Origin: Thiothrix caldifontis
GTDB lineage: Bacteria; Pseudomonadota; Gammaproteobacteria; Thiotrichales; Thiotrichaceae
Direction: 5' to 3'
DNA length: 64,000 nt
NCBI RefSeq assembly: GCF_900107695.1
Contig: NZ_FNQP01000011.1
Location: 79,440-143,439, forward strand
Shown: positions 55,209-63,791 of the stretch, one piece after another
Position numbering within the stretch: the stretch's first letter is position 1
How the letters are laid out: every line of letters starts with the position of its first letter
The notes under the pieces: model-generated
Told to the model about the DNA's origin: nothing
Seen by the model: the letters and a program-made list of their open reading frames with translations, nothing else
Database searches by the model: none
Program-made: the position numbers and the translations under genes

Positions 55209-58091
55209 ATGGCAGAACTCCCTACCAAAGAAGAACTTGAGAAGCTCTATCACGAGAAAGGGCATGATGCGCTGGTGTGGTATGCGTGGAGGAATACACT
55301 ACGAATTTTACCAATTTTAGGGAGTTTATCTCTTGAGGAAGTTTGGCCTGATAAGCTAGTAGAAAATATTTACTTAATTTTGCGCATTCCAATTGTTATT
55401 CAACAATGGTTAATAGCTAAAGAGCGAGCACAATCTGTTATCAATACCGTGGGATTGGAAGCAACTAGAGCTGTTGCTGCAACTAAAGATGGAACAGCCG
55501 TGACGGATGCGGAGATATTTGCTGCAAAGACTGACTTTTTGGCAGTGTCGGAACGACAAGCTGCGGCTTCTGCGAAGATTGATGCAGAGACTGCTAGAAC
55601 AATTGCTATAAAAGCCAGAGATATTGCATTTTCTAAAAATAGTATTGTCAGATTTATTACTGATACTAGTAAGTTAGATTTTGTGAGAGCTAATGCTGAT
55701 TCTGCCTGCATTGCAGCGGAAAGAGCAGAATCTATTGCTGCCAAGCAAGCAGCCAGAGCATCAGATGCGGCTGAATCTGCTGCAATTTCCCAATCAATTG
55801 ATTGCGAGGCCAAAAAGGCTGTAGTTAGGGCTAAAGCCATCGCAGATGAAGTTTCCACTGCTGAAGCGGCTGCGGCTGTCGTCAGAATTGTAGATGTCGT
55901 ACTCAATGATACAAAGAGTGCTATTGCTGAAACAATGGTTATTGCAGCTAGAGCAGCGAAGATTGAAGCTGAATCAGTTGCAATGGCTCGAAATGATTTT
56001 AATTGGCTCTATGAAACTGATTTTTTTCAGGACTCTATTCCATTATTTTCAATAAACAAATTATATGATAAAAAGCCCAAAAAAATATTAGAATGGGAAT
56101 CTGGATTACTAGGAAACTTACGTCAACTTAAGTTGGAGTTTCTTGCTGAAGATTTAAAAAATTTATGGAATGGTGATTTTCCTGAGTCACATGTTCAAAA
56201 TTATCTAAAAGAGTTTTCTGTTGCAATTACTAATGATCCTATCGCACTGCAACTTGCTGTTCTTGGTGCAAAAATCGAAATAACGCATTCAGTGAGGGTT
56301 ATTTTATTAGGTCCTGGTGGTGCTGGAAAAAGCTCATTATCGGATCGTTTGCAAGGAAAAAGAGTTGAACATATTAAACAACTCACTGTTGGTGTTGATT
56401 ATCTCCAACATCAATCCATTAATGTACTCGACACTTTTCCCGATTGTGGACTGGATGATAAAAAGCTAAACTTATTTTTATGGGATTTCGGCGGACAAAC
56501 TATTTTTCACGGTTTACATAGTGCGTTTCTGCATGAAAATTGCGTTTACGTGCTAGTAGTGGATAGTCGCCACGAACAAGCTCCTGACGAATGGCTTCAC
56601 CAAATCCGTCACCTAGCAGGCTCACAAGTAAAAGTGCTACTTGTCACCAATTGGTATGAAAAATGTGAAACTTATCAGAATAAAACCCGTTTACGGCGCG
56701 AATTCCCCAAGCAGTTTTCGGATGAAAGTTTCTTCTACTTCTCTTGTCTCGACAAAGATGAGCCAGACTTTAAACGCTTTGTGCAATCCTTGGTAAAAGC
56801 CAGTCTCGACAGCCAGAAAATGGTTCTGAAGGAAACGCTGGATGTGCAACGGGCATTGGATGCGCAATACAAAGACGGGGATACGGTTTTCGTGCGTGAA
56901 AGCAAATTGCGCGAACTGATTGCGGCTAATATTCAAGATGCAAAAAATACCGATAGCACCCTAAATCAGTTGCAACAACTTGGTTTTTTGGTGCAGGTCG
57001 AAAAAGGCAAGAGCCGCTACTGTCTCAAACCCGCATGGGCGGTAGACAACGCCTACCAATTGCTTTATTCCCCCATACTGCGCCAAGCCAACGGCATTCT
57101 GAATTTGACCGAGTTGGAGCAAGTATTTGCAGGCAAGGTAGATGAATACCACGTTGAATATCTGGTCAGCTTTCTCAATGAACGTTCCTTGTGCATTCGC
57201 TTACAGGATAACGGCAAGTATTTCTTTCCCGATGCAACGCGAGCAGATGAGCCGCTTTTGGTCAGCGAACTACTGAATCAACAGAACAAGCTAATGCTGC
57301 GTTTCGACCTGCCTTACCTGCCACTGGGTTTCCATGCAAGATTGGTGCATAAGTTGTTTGTGCCGCACAGCGAAGTGGGCATTCATGACCCGCAAGACAT
57401 TTGGCGGCAAGGTTTTATTTTGCGGGCGGGTACAACAAGTCAGGCTGTTGTCCATTACTTGCTGCGTAAAAACGTCATCGAAATGGTGCTGACCGGAGAT
57501 TTGAAAGCATTTTCCGCGCTATTACGCGAGTTCTACACACATCTAAAAGCGGTGCTGGTGAGTCCGAACGGCATCCGCCCAGAACAGATTCATCCATCGG
57601 TACTGTTCAACCAGCAATCATTCTCGGTGCATTCCGGCGAAGACTTGGTTAACGTGCTGGCGCAGATCAATAGTTACGACCAACTTTTCCAAGAGGTAAG
57701 AAAAATGGCAAGCACAGGCAATATCAACGTCACCAATGGGCAAGTCATCATCGGTGATGGCAATATTCAAAAATCCCATTCGGACAATACCACTATCACG
57801 GTGACAGCCGATCAACGCCAAATCATCAGTTCTGTGCTGGATGAAATGCTACGCCACAAAGCCCACCTATCCGATGATGTGCTGGAAGCCGTTTACGATG
57901 TGCGCAAAGCGGTCAAAGCTGACGAAAAGCAGCCAACAGAGAAAAGCCAATCGGTGTTAGGTAAACTCTGGGGTGGTTTGCGTGAATTGACCAATATTGC
58001 CAAAGACATGACCGATGTTGGTGGCTTCGTTGTTGAACATCAGGCAGCGCTTGGCACAGCAGTGACTGCGGCAGCAGCTTTGCTTTCCTGA
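55209..58091 (+). CDS. Roc-COR GTPase with helical non-LRR N-terminus
   Basis: About 960 residues from ATG 55209; a GTG at 55164 would add 15. Order: N-terminal segment (EELEKLYHEKGHDALVWYAWRN) and an Ala-rich helical region (about 75-275); a Roc GTPase domain with P-loop GPGGAGKSS (about 370), DFGGQ switch, and TNWYEK at the base-recognition position; a COR domain (about 500-800); then a glycine/Asn strand segment (NINVTNGQVIIGDGN) and a helical C-terminus ending hydrophobic (HQAALGTAVTAAAALLS). No leucine-rich repeats. The first ~1.4 kb is clearly more AT-rich and uses AGA codons, unlike the 3' half. Sits in an island with a Fic gene; defence function is inferred. Confidence 0.85.
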   Translation: MAELPTKEELEKLYHEKGHDALVWYAWRNTLRILPILGSLSLEEVWPDKLVENIYLILRIPIVIQQWLIAKERAQSVINTVGLEATRAVAATKDGTAVTDAEIFAAKTDFLAVSERQAAASAKIDAETARTIAIKARDIAFSKNSIVRFITDTSKLDFVRANADSACIAAERAESIAAKQAARASDAAESAAISQSIDCEAKKAVVRAKAIADEVSTAEAAAAVVRIVDVVLNDTKSAIAETMVIAARAAKIEAESVAMARNDFNWLYETDFFQDSIPLFSINKLYDKKPKKILEWESGLLGNLRQLKLEFLAEDLKNLWNGDFPESHVQNYLKEFSVAITNDPIALQLAVLGAKIEITHSVRVILLGPGGAGKSSLSDRLQGKRVEHIKQLTVGVDYLQHQSINVLDTFPDCGLDDKKLNLFLWDFGGQTIFHGLHSAFLHENCVYVLVVDSRHEQAPDEWLHQIRHLAGSQVKVLLVTNWYEKCETYQNKTRLRREFPKQFSDESFFYFSCLDKDEPDFKRFVQSLVKASLDSQKMVLKETLDVQRALDAQYKDGDTVFVRESKLRELIAANIQDAKNTDSTLNQLQQLGFLVQVEKGKSRYCLKPAWAVDNAYQLLYSPILRQANGILNLTELEQVFAGKVDEYHVEYLVSFLNERSLCIRLQDNGKYFFPDATRADEPLLVSELLNQQNKLMLRFDLPYLPLGFHARLVHKLFVPHSEVGIHDPQDIWRQGFILRAGTTSQAVVHYLLRKNVIEMVLTGDLKAFSALLREFYTHLKAVLVSPNGIRPEQIHPSVLFNQQSFSVHSGEDLVNVLAQINSYDQLFQEVRKMASTGNINVTNGQVIIGDGNIQKSHSDNTTITVTADQRQIISSVLDEMLRHKAHLSDDVLEAVYDVRKAVKADEKQPTEKSQSVLGKLWGGLRELTNIAKDMTDVGGFVVEHQAALGTAVTAAAALLS

Positions 58092-58122
58092 ACTAACGGT
58101 ATTTATGCTAAAAGTATAACGT

Positions 58123-58950
58123 ATGCAAAACCCTTCCTACCAATTCCAAGCCTCCGCCCAGTTGACCAGCAAACTGGCAACCATTGATGCCGCGCAAGCC
58201 GACATCCAGCGTTTGCGTGCGCAACAGCCTGACCGCTGGCTACCTATCCAGCAAAAGCTCCGTGCCGAATGGACGTATGACAGCAATGCCATCGAAGGCA
58301 GCACCCTAACGCTAGGCGAAACCATCTTCTTTTTGCAGGAAGGGCTGACGGTAGAGGGTAAGCCGTTCAAGGATTTTCTCGATGCCCGTAACCATGCCGA
58401 AGCCATCGACTTGCTGTTTGATGTGGTAGCGCAAAAACGTGCCATCAGCGAAGGGCTGATCAAAGAACTCAACGCCTTACTGCTGGCTGGCGTGCAATCC
58501 ACTCCTGCACTGAATTCCCAAGGGCAACGGGTACAAAAGCCCGCCACACCGGGGCAATACAAATCACAGCCAAACCATGTATTGCAACAGGATGGTTCTA
58601 TCCACCATTACATTGAGCCGTTACAAGTTCCGCTGGAAATGCAGCAATTATGCGACTGGGTGAACGCAAATTTGAGCCAGCTTCATGCGGTCATGGTGGC
58701 GGGGATCGCCCATTACAATATGGTGCGGATTCACCCCTTCGACGACGGCAATGGGCGTGGTGCGCGGATATTGATGAACCTGATCCTGCTGATACAAGGC
58801 TATACCCCCGTGATTGTGCGCACCACCAAACGGCGGATTTACCTGCAAGCCTTGGCAGCAGCAGATAAGGGTGATATTGAGCCGTTTCTGGATTTCATTG
58901 CCGATTCCATGCTGGACACGCAGCGGGTGATTCTGGCGGAATTGCGTTAG
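58123..58950 (+). CDS. Fic domain protein (class II, N-terminal inhibitory motif)
   Basis: 275 residues. Core motif HPFDDGNGRGAR (about residues 204-215) contains the catalytic His, so AMP transfer (or similar) onto a protein is likely. The N-terminal SNAIEGS (about 51-57) fits the S/TxxxE(G/N) inhibitory helix of class II Fic proteins, which block themselves by Glu-Arg contact. The late segment RRIYLQALAAADKGD is also typical. Starts 31 bp after the Roc-COR gene and ends 11 bp from the convergent TPR gene. No obvious ribosome-binding site. Confidence 0.92.
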   Translation: MQNPSYQFQASAQLTSKLATIDAAQADIQRLRAQQPDRWLPIQQKLRAEWTYDSNAIEGSTLTLGETIFFLQEGLTVEGKPFKDFLDARNHAEAIDLLFDVVAQKRAISEGLIKELNALLLAGVQSTPALNSQGQRVQKPATPGQYKSQPNHVLQQDGSIHHYIEPLQVPLEMQQLCDWVNANLSQLHAVMVAGIAHYNMVRIHPFDDGNGRGARILMNLILLIQGYTPVIVRTTKRRIYLQALAAADKGDIEPFLDFIADSMLDTQRVILAELR

Positions 58951-58961
58951 TCCAAGAGGAA

Positions 58962-59495
58962 TTAACCCACAGCCCTACGCAACACCGCCACCCCTTGCTG
59001 CTCATACAAATGCTCCTGCGCCAGCACCAACAACGCCTTCGCACCCAGCCGGTCATTGCTATCAATGTCCACGAGCGTTTGCAGCCGCCCGACCGCATCC
59101 GCCAGTTCCCCCAAGCGCATTTCCAGATAGCCCGCGCCTTTGTGCGCCATCAGGTAGAAGCGCGTCAGGGTCATGGAAACCAGCACGCCTTGCCCCAGAT
59201 GCAAGCGGGTTAAATGCCGCCAGTCTTCCGGCAAGTGCAGGCGTTTGCCGCTGACGGCGATGGCTTTGTGTGCCACGTTCAGCGCATCCCGAAGGCGGTG
59301 CTGGTAGTAGAAATAGCGGTACAGCGCGACCAGTACGTTCAAATCTTCGGGGGCGAGGAAATAGGCGCGTAGTAGCAGGGTTTCGGCCTCTGGTTCTGGG
59401 TAAAGGCTGGCGGCTTCTTCCAGAAGCGCGGCAACCTCCGGGTCGATGGCGGCGTTGAAATAAAGGTCTTCGGCTTCAAAATCCTGCAAATCCAT
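58962..59495 (-). CDS. TPR-like protein, third gene of nifV-cysE unit
   Basis: 177 residues from ATG 59495. All-helical, with repeat-like segments (EAETLLLRAYFLAPEDLNVLVALYRYFYYQHRLRDAL and GAKALLVLAQEHLYEQQGVAVL) of TPR type. It begins 4 bp after the cysE stop and is thus co-transcribed under the nifV promoter. A nif-related scaffold role is inferred from context. It is tail-to-tail with fic; the island begins just beyond its stop. Confidence 0.78.
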   Translation of the reverse strand: MDLQDFEAEDLYFNAAIDPEVAALLEEAASLYPEPEAETLLLRAYFLAPEDLNVLVALYRYFYYQHRLRDALNVAHKAIAVSGKRLHLPEDWRHLTRLHLGQGVLVSMTLTRFYLMAHKGAGYLEMRLGELADAVGRLQTLVDIDSNDRLGAKALLVLAQEHLYEQQGVAVLRRAVG

Positions 59496-59499
59496 AATG

Positions 59500-60438
59500 T
59501 TAGTCCCCTGATTTTTTAAAGTGAATCGGATGTTCGGTGATGGGTGTGTTAGGTAATTCGTCGTCGCACAGATCGCGGGCATCGCAATGATTGCATTCCG
59601 CGCTGTCGTCTTCTTGTTCGGGCAAGCAGCCGCGTGTGCCAGCGGCTTCTTCGAGTAAACGGATGCGGTCGAGCAGGCATTGAATTGCGCCTGCTACGGG
59701 GTCGGGAATCAGGTGGTGGTTAAGGTCTATGCCTTCCGGGTTGTCATTGCGGGCGACTTTGTTTTGCACGATTTTGCCGGGGATGCCGACCACGGTTTTG
59801 CCCGCCGGAATGTTTTTAACCACCACGGAATTGGAGCCGACGCGCACGTCGTTGCCCAGTTCAATCGGGCCAAGGATTTTTGCGCCTGCGCCGACGACTA
59901 CGCGATTACCTAAGGTAGGGTGGCGTTTGCCCTTGTTCCAGGATACGCCGCCGAGGGTCACGCCGTGGTAGAGGGTCACGTCGTCACCGATCTCGGCGGT
60001 TTCGCCTATTACCACGCAAGCCCCGTGGTCGATGAAAAAGCGTCGCCCGATTTTCGCACCAGGGTGGATGTCGATATTCGTCCAAAAGCGGGCAAAGTAC
60101 GAAATGAAGCGCGGAAAATACCGCCAGTCGCGTTTCCACAGGCTATGAGCGATGCGTTGCAATATGACTGCGTGGATGCCTGGGTAGAGCGTGGCGACTT
60201 CCCAGCGCGAACGCGCGGCGGGGTCGCGTTGGAAGACGCAGGTGATGTCTTCGCGGATTAATTGCCAAAGGGAGAACCCCCCCATCCCCAGCCCTTCCCC
60301 CGCAAGGGGTGAAGGGGGCGAAGAGAAAGAGTGATTAGCGGGACTCTTGTCCCCTCCCCCCTTGCGGGGGGCGAAGCGCGGCGATTGAGCCGCCGGACGG
60401 GTTAGGGTGGGGGGTAGTCCCGGTATTTCTAATGACAT
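59500..60438 (-). CDS. cysE: Serine O-acetyltransferase with in-frame repeat insertion
   Basis: Makes O-acetylserine for cysteine, feeding sulfur to nitrogenase clusters as in Azotobacter cysE1. I choose ATG 60438, with GGAGG 7 bases upstream and overlap of nifV's last codons; the product is 312 residues. Residues about 8-54 are encoded by a GC-rich palindromic repeat inserted in frame; after it the normal sequence resumes at [15 protein letters not shown]. An ATG at 60285 inside the repeat is another possible start. Hexapeptide-repeat enzyme signatures are intact ([35 protein letters not shown]). A Cys-rich tail ([10 protein letters not shown]) follows. Confidence 0.9.
   Translation of the reverse strand: MSLEIPGLPPTLTRPAAQSPRFAPRKGGGDKSPANHSFSSPPSPLAGEGLGMGGFSLWQLIREDITCVFQRDPAARSRWEVATLYPGIHAVILQRIAHSLWKRDWRYFPRFISYFARFWTNIDIHPGAKIGRRFFIDHGACVVIGETAEIGDDVTLYHGVTLGGVSWNKGKRHPTLGNRVVVGAGAKILGPIELGNDVRVGSNSVVVKNIPAGKTVVGIPGKIVQNKVARNDNPEGIDLNHHLIPDPVAGAIQCLLDRIRLLEEAAGTRGCLPEQEDDSAECNHCDARDLCDDELPNTPITEHPIHFKKSGD
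60275..60415. repeat. GC-rich palindromic repeat (MITE/REP-like) inside cysE
   Basis: About 140 bp whose ends are imperfect inverted repeats (left arm 60275-60294, right arm 60399-60415), with an inner CCCCCGCAAGGGG-type hairpin near 60296. Similar CCCTTCCCC/GGGTTAGGGTGGGG intergenic repeats are common in proteobacteria. It keeps the cysE frame open. Confidence 0.8.
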
Positions 60439-61580
60439 ATCCCCACCTCCGCCACACATGTCTGTTGTAGGAATTGCTGCAAGTCATCCGCTGTCGGTGG
60501 GCGTTTGTGCTGGGTGGAAAAGCGTCGCACCAGCGCAAGAATCGCTTCCGCCTGTTCATGCTCCAGCGGTATGCCGAGCAGGGCGTAGGCACGTTGCACC
60601 CCGTGGCTGCCGGAATGTTTGCCCAGCACCAGTTGGTGATGCCGCCCCATGTCTGCCGGGTCGACGCCTTGGTAATTGCGCGAATCTTTCAGCAAGCCAT
60701 CGACGTGGATGCCGGATTCGTGGGTGAACACGCCTTCGCCGACCAGACTTTTTTGCCAGCCGACCGGACGACCAGATGCTTTTTCCACCAGCAAGGAGAG
60801 TTTGGGGAAGCGTTTTAAGTTAACGCCACAATCCAGCCCGTACAAACGCCCCAGCCCCAAGGCGACTTCTTCCAACGGTGCGTTTCCGGCACGTTCACCA
60901 AGACCGTGGACGGTGGTATTAATGTGGGTAGCACCCGCACGGGCGGCGGCAAGTGAATTGGCAGTGGCAAGACCGAGGTCGTCGTGGGCGTGCATTTCGA
61001 TTTCCATATCGGTATGCGCCCGCAACGAGGTCATCCAGTCGTGGGTGGCAAACGGTTCGAGGATGCCCACGGTGTCGGCGAAGCGGAAGCGTTGTGCGCC
61101 CGCCGCTTGTGCCGTTGCCAGCACTTGCAGCAGGAAATCGCGGTCAGCGCGGGAAGCGTCTTCCCCGCCGACGCACACGCCAACGCCCAAGTCTTTGGCG
61201 ATTTGTACGTGCGCCCAGATTTGCTGCAATACCCAAGCGCGGTCACGTTTGAGCTTGTGGAAAATTTGCTGGTCAGAAACCGAGATGGAAATGTCGATCA
61301 TGTCCACCCCCAGATCGCGGCACAGCAGGATGTCGTCGCGGCGCATCCGGCTCCACACCATCAACCGTGCATTCAAGCCGAGGCTGGCAACGGCGCGGAT
61401 GGAGTCGCGTTCTTCCTCACCCATCGCGGGGATGCCGACTTCGAGTTCGGGTACGCCCAAGGCATCCAGCCCGCGTGCAATCGCCAGCTTTTCCGTGAGG
61501 GAAAAAGCCACGCCAGCGGACTGTTCGCCGTCGCGCAGGGTGGTGTCGTTGATGGTGATGAAACGGTTGCTGTGGTGCAT
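60429..61580 (-). CDS. nifV: NifV, homocitrate synthase
   Basis: 383 residues. Condenses acetyl-CoA with 2-oxoglutarate to homocitrate, the organic ligand of FeMo-co. HMGL-like TIM barrel: [13 protein letters not shown] (about 9-21), [22 protein letters not shown] (about 195), and the C-terminal [13 protein letters not shown] [12 protein letters not shown]. Overlaps cysE by 10 bp and has its own sigma-54/NifA promoter. Confidence 0.95.
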   Translation of the reverse strand: MHHSNRFITINDTTLRDGEQSAGVAFSLTEKLAIARGLDALGVPELEVGIPAMGEEERDSIRAVASLGLNARLMVWSRMRRDDILLCRDLGVDMIDISISVSDQQIFHKLKRDRAWVLQQIWAHVQIAKDLGVGVCVGGEDASRADRDFLLQVLATAQAAGAQRFRFADTVGILEPFATHDWMTSLRAHTDMEIEMHAHDDLGLATANSLAAARAGATHINTTVHGLGERAGNAPLEEVALGLGRLYGLDCGVNLKRFPKLSLLVEKASGRPVGWQKSLVGEGVFTHESGIHVDGLLKDSRNYQGVDPADMGRHHQLVLGKHSGSHGVQRAYALLGIPLEHEQAEAILALVRRFSTQHKRPPTADDLQQFLQQTCVAEVGICH

Positions 61581-61616
61581 GGTGTTCGCCTTGCTGATGA
61601 TCTTTGCTTGATCTCA

Positions 61617-61631
61617 GCAAGACTTGTGCCA
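61617..61631 (-). promoter_or_regulatory. Sigma-54 (-24/-12) promoter of nifV-cysE-TPR
   Basis: Minus-strand TGGCAC-N5-TTGC, an exact consensus match, 36 bp before the nifV ATG. Confidence 0.92.
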
Positions 61632-61719
61632 TAGTTGTTAAGCTATTGTTTTTATATAAATAGTGGTGAGTTTTTCATTGGTTTTGTTGAGTCTGCGACA
61701 CACGCAGGCAGGTGGGGAC

Positions 61720-61735
61720 TGTGCGGAAACCGACA
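61720..61735. promoter_or_regulatory. NifA-type upstream activator site for nifV
   Basis: TGT-N10-ACA, exact consensus, about 115-130 bp upstream of the predicted nifV start point and directly adjacent to the dadA stop codon. Confidence 0.8.
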
Positions 61736-62989
61736 TTACCCGTAACGTTCCATACCCAGCCCTTCCAGTGCAATGTCCGCTGCTTGACCGCTGAGCATTG
61801 CTGCCAGTATTCGCCCGCTGCCTGCTGCCATCGTCCAGCCCAGCGTGCCATGCCCGGTGTTGAGAAATAAGCCGGAATACGGCGTTTTGCCAAGGATGGG
61901 TGTGCCATCTGGTGTCATGGGGCGCAATCCCGCCCAGAAACTGGCTTTGCTGGGGTCGCTGCCGTTGGGAAACAGGTCAGATAGCACGTATTGCAGCGTG
62001 GCAAGGCGTTTGGCTGGCAGGCTCAGGTCAAAACCGTTCAGTTCTGCCGTTCCCCCCAGTCGGATGCGATTCCCCAAACGGGTAATGGCAACCTTGTGGG
62101 TTTCATCCATGACGGTGGATTCGGGGGCGTGTTCCGGCTGGGTAATCGGTACGGTGAGTGAATAGCCTTTCACCGGATAAATCGGTAAGTGGATACCCAA
62201 AGGCTTGAGCAGCAACGGGGAATGGCTGCCCAATGCCAGCACATATGCCTCAGCTTGCATCAAGCCTTTGCTGGTTTGCACGCCGCTCAAGGTTTGTCCG
62301 CTGGCGACCAAGCCTTGAACCGTGGTGTTGCAGTGGAAAATCACGCCCATCTGTTCCGCCATGCCCGCTAAGGTTTGGGTGAAGCGGAAACAGTCGCCGG
62401 TTTCATCATCCGGCAGATGCAGCCCACCGACGTATTTGTGCTGTACCTGCGCCAGTGCCGGTTCGTGGCGGATCACGCCGTCCCGGTCGAGGATGTTGAA
62501 CGGCACTCCTTGCGCTTGCAGGATGGCGGCATCGTTGTGGATATCGTCCAATTGTTGCTGGGTGCGGAATAATTGGAGCGTGCCGAGGCTGCGTTCGTCG
62601 TAATGGATGCCGGTTTCTGCCCGTAATTCGCGCAGGCAATCGCGGCTGTATTCTGCCAGCCGTACCATGCGGGCTTTATTGCGCTGGTAACGGGGCAGGG
62701 TGCAATTGCCCAGAAATGCGCCTAGCCAGCGCCACATTGCCCAATCCAGACGCGGGTAAACATGCAGCGGGCTGTGTTCCATCAACATCCAGTGCAAGGC
62801 TTTGAGCGGGATACCGGGAGCAGCCCACGGCGCGGAGTAACCTGGGGAAATTTCCCCTGCATTGGCGTGGCTGGTTTCGAGTGCCACACCGGGCTGGCGC
62901 TCCACCAGTTGCACTTCATGGCCTGCCTTGGCAAGGTAATAGGCCGTGCTGACCCCAATAACGCCGCCACCGAGTACGAGTACTTTCAT
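61736..62989 (-). CDS. dadA: DadA, D-amino acid dehydrogenase
   Basis: 417-residue FAD enzyme that oxidises D-amino acids such as D-Ala. N-terminal dinucleotide fold [19 protein letters not shown], an acidic end-of-strand Glu (LVERQPG), [15 protein letters not shown], and the C-terminal [22 protein letters not shown] segment. Transcribed toward nifV; the stop abuts the NifA-type site. Confidence 0.93.
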   Translation of the reverse strand: MKVLVLGGGVIGVSTAYYLAKAGHEVQLVERQPGVALETSHANAGEISPGYSAPWAAPGIPLKALHWMLMEHSPLHVYPRLDWAMWRWLGAFLGNCTLPRYQRNKARMVRLAEYSRDCLRELRAETGIHYDERSLGTLQLFRTQQQLDDIHNDAAILQAQGVPFNILDRDGVIRHEPALAQVQHKYVGGLHLPDDETGDCFRFTQTLAGMAEQMGVIFHCNTTVQGLVASGQTLSGVQTSKGLMQAEAYVLALGSHSPLLLKPLGIHLPIYPVKGYSLTVPITQPEHAPESTVMDETHKVAITRLGNRIRLGGTAELNGFDLSLPAKRLATLQYVLSDLFPNGSDPSKASFWAGLRPMTPDGTPILGKTPYSGLFLNTGHGTLGWTMAAGSGRILAAMLSGQAADIALEGLGMERYG

Positions 62990-63017
62990 GCACTACCCCC
63001 TGTCGGTTTGCGATTAG

Positions 63018-63791
63018 CTATTGTGGGCATGGCTGGCGTTCTTTGGGTAGGTGGGAATAAGGGGGCAGCATTTCCAGCCGGGTGTCGATGGCTGGGTTGC
63101 CGACGGTGAAGTGGTAGAGGCTTTGGAATTGCGTATCTTGCAAGCCCAACACTTCATGCACGCTGTCGTCGAAGAAACAACCAATGCCCGTGCCGCGTAC
63201 TCCGGCAGCTTCGGCTTGCAAATACAGCACTTGCCCGATTAAACCGGCTTCCCAGTAAAGGTGGCGGTAAACGGGTGCGCCTTGTGCCAAGCCTGCGTCG
63301 AATTCCGCCAACATGCCGAGGCTGAAACTGCTGGTGGAGGCGATGTCTTGATGGCAGGAAAGGGTGCGGGCGGCTTTGCGGGCGTCGGCTTCCAGCAGGT
63401 GGAATAGCGGTAATTCAGCAGGGCAATCTTCGGGCGTTTGCCAGACGAAATCGGGGTTCATCGCAGAGTGCAACGCTGTTTCGGCTGCTTCATGGCGTGG
63501 CAAGACATACAAGCCAGCGGGTAAGCCTTCGACGCGGTGGACGAATAAGATGGGGTGGAGGCGGATGGGTAGTGTCCATACGTCCCACGGCACGGGATTG
63601 CTGGCAGGTACTAAGGCAGACAGCATTGCGTAAAAAGTGTCGCGGGGTAGGGTGCTGGTTTTGCCGCTGAAGGCTTGGGCGCTGCGGCGTTGGCGGATCA
63701 GCGGGATGAGGTCGGGTTGGGGGATGGTTGTTGCGAGTGAAGAGGGCGTATGCAATACGCCCCTTATACGCATCAACTTTAAGCCCTCCAT
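63018..63791 (-). CDS. SagB-type nitroreductase family protein, likely a half gene
   Basis: Up to 257 residues. From RQRRSAQAFSGKTSTL on it follows the second domain of SagB/ThcOx-type FMN proteins, including EAGLIGQVLYLQAEAAGVRGTGIGCFFDDSVHEVLGL. Usual family members are about twice as long or preceded by another domain; here the first ~25 codons read through a palindromic segment (63744-63762) and the preceding fragment's stop, so the start is uncertain and the gene may be 5'-truncated. Confidence 0.72.
   Translation of the reverse strand: MEGLKLMRIRGVLHTPSSLATTIPQPDLIPLIRQRRSAQAFSGKTSTLPRDTFYAMLSALVPASNPVPWDVWTLPIRLHPILFVHRVEGLPAGLYVLPRHEAAETALHSAMNPDFVWQTPEDCPAELPLFHLLEADARKAARTLSCHQDIASTSSFSLGMLAEFDAGLAQGAPVYRHLYWEAGLIGQVLYLQAEAAGVRGTGIGCFFDDSVHEVLGLQDTQFQSLYHFTVGNPAIDTRLEMLPPYSHLPKERQPCPQ
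63744..63762. repeat. Small palindrome at the start of the SagB-like gene
   Basis: GGGCGTA and TACGCCC arms around a TGCAA loop; the reading frame of the SagB-like gene passes through it. May be a dispersed repeat or old terminator. Confidence 0.5.

Noticed and set aside
60676..61611. Long plus-strand frame (about 311 codons) opposite nifV
   Set aside because: Low-information Ser/Arg/Pro-rich translation typical of an antisense shadow; nifV on the other strand is certain and has a proper promoter.
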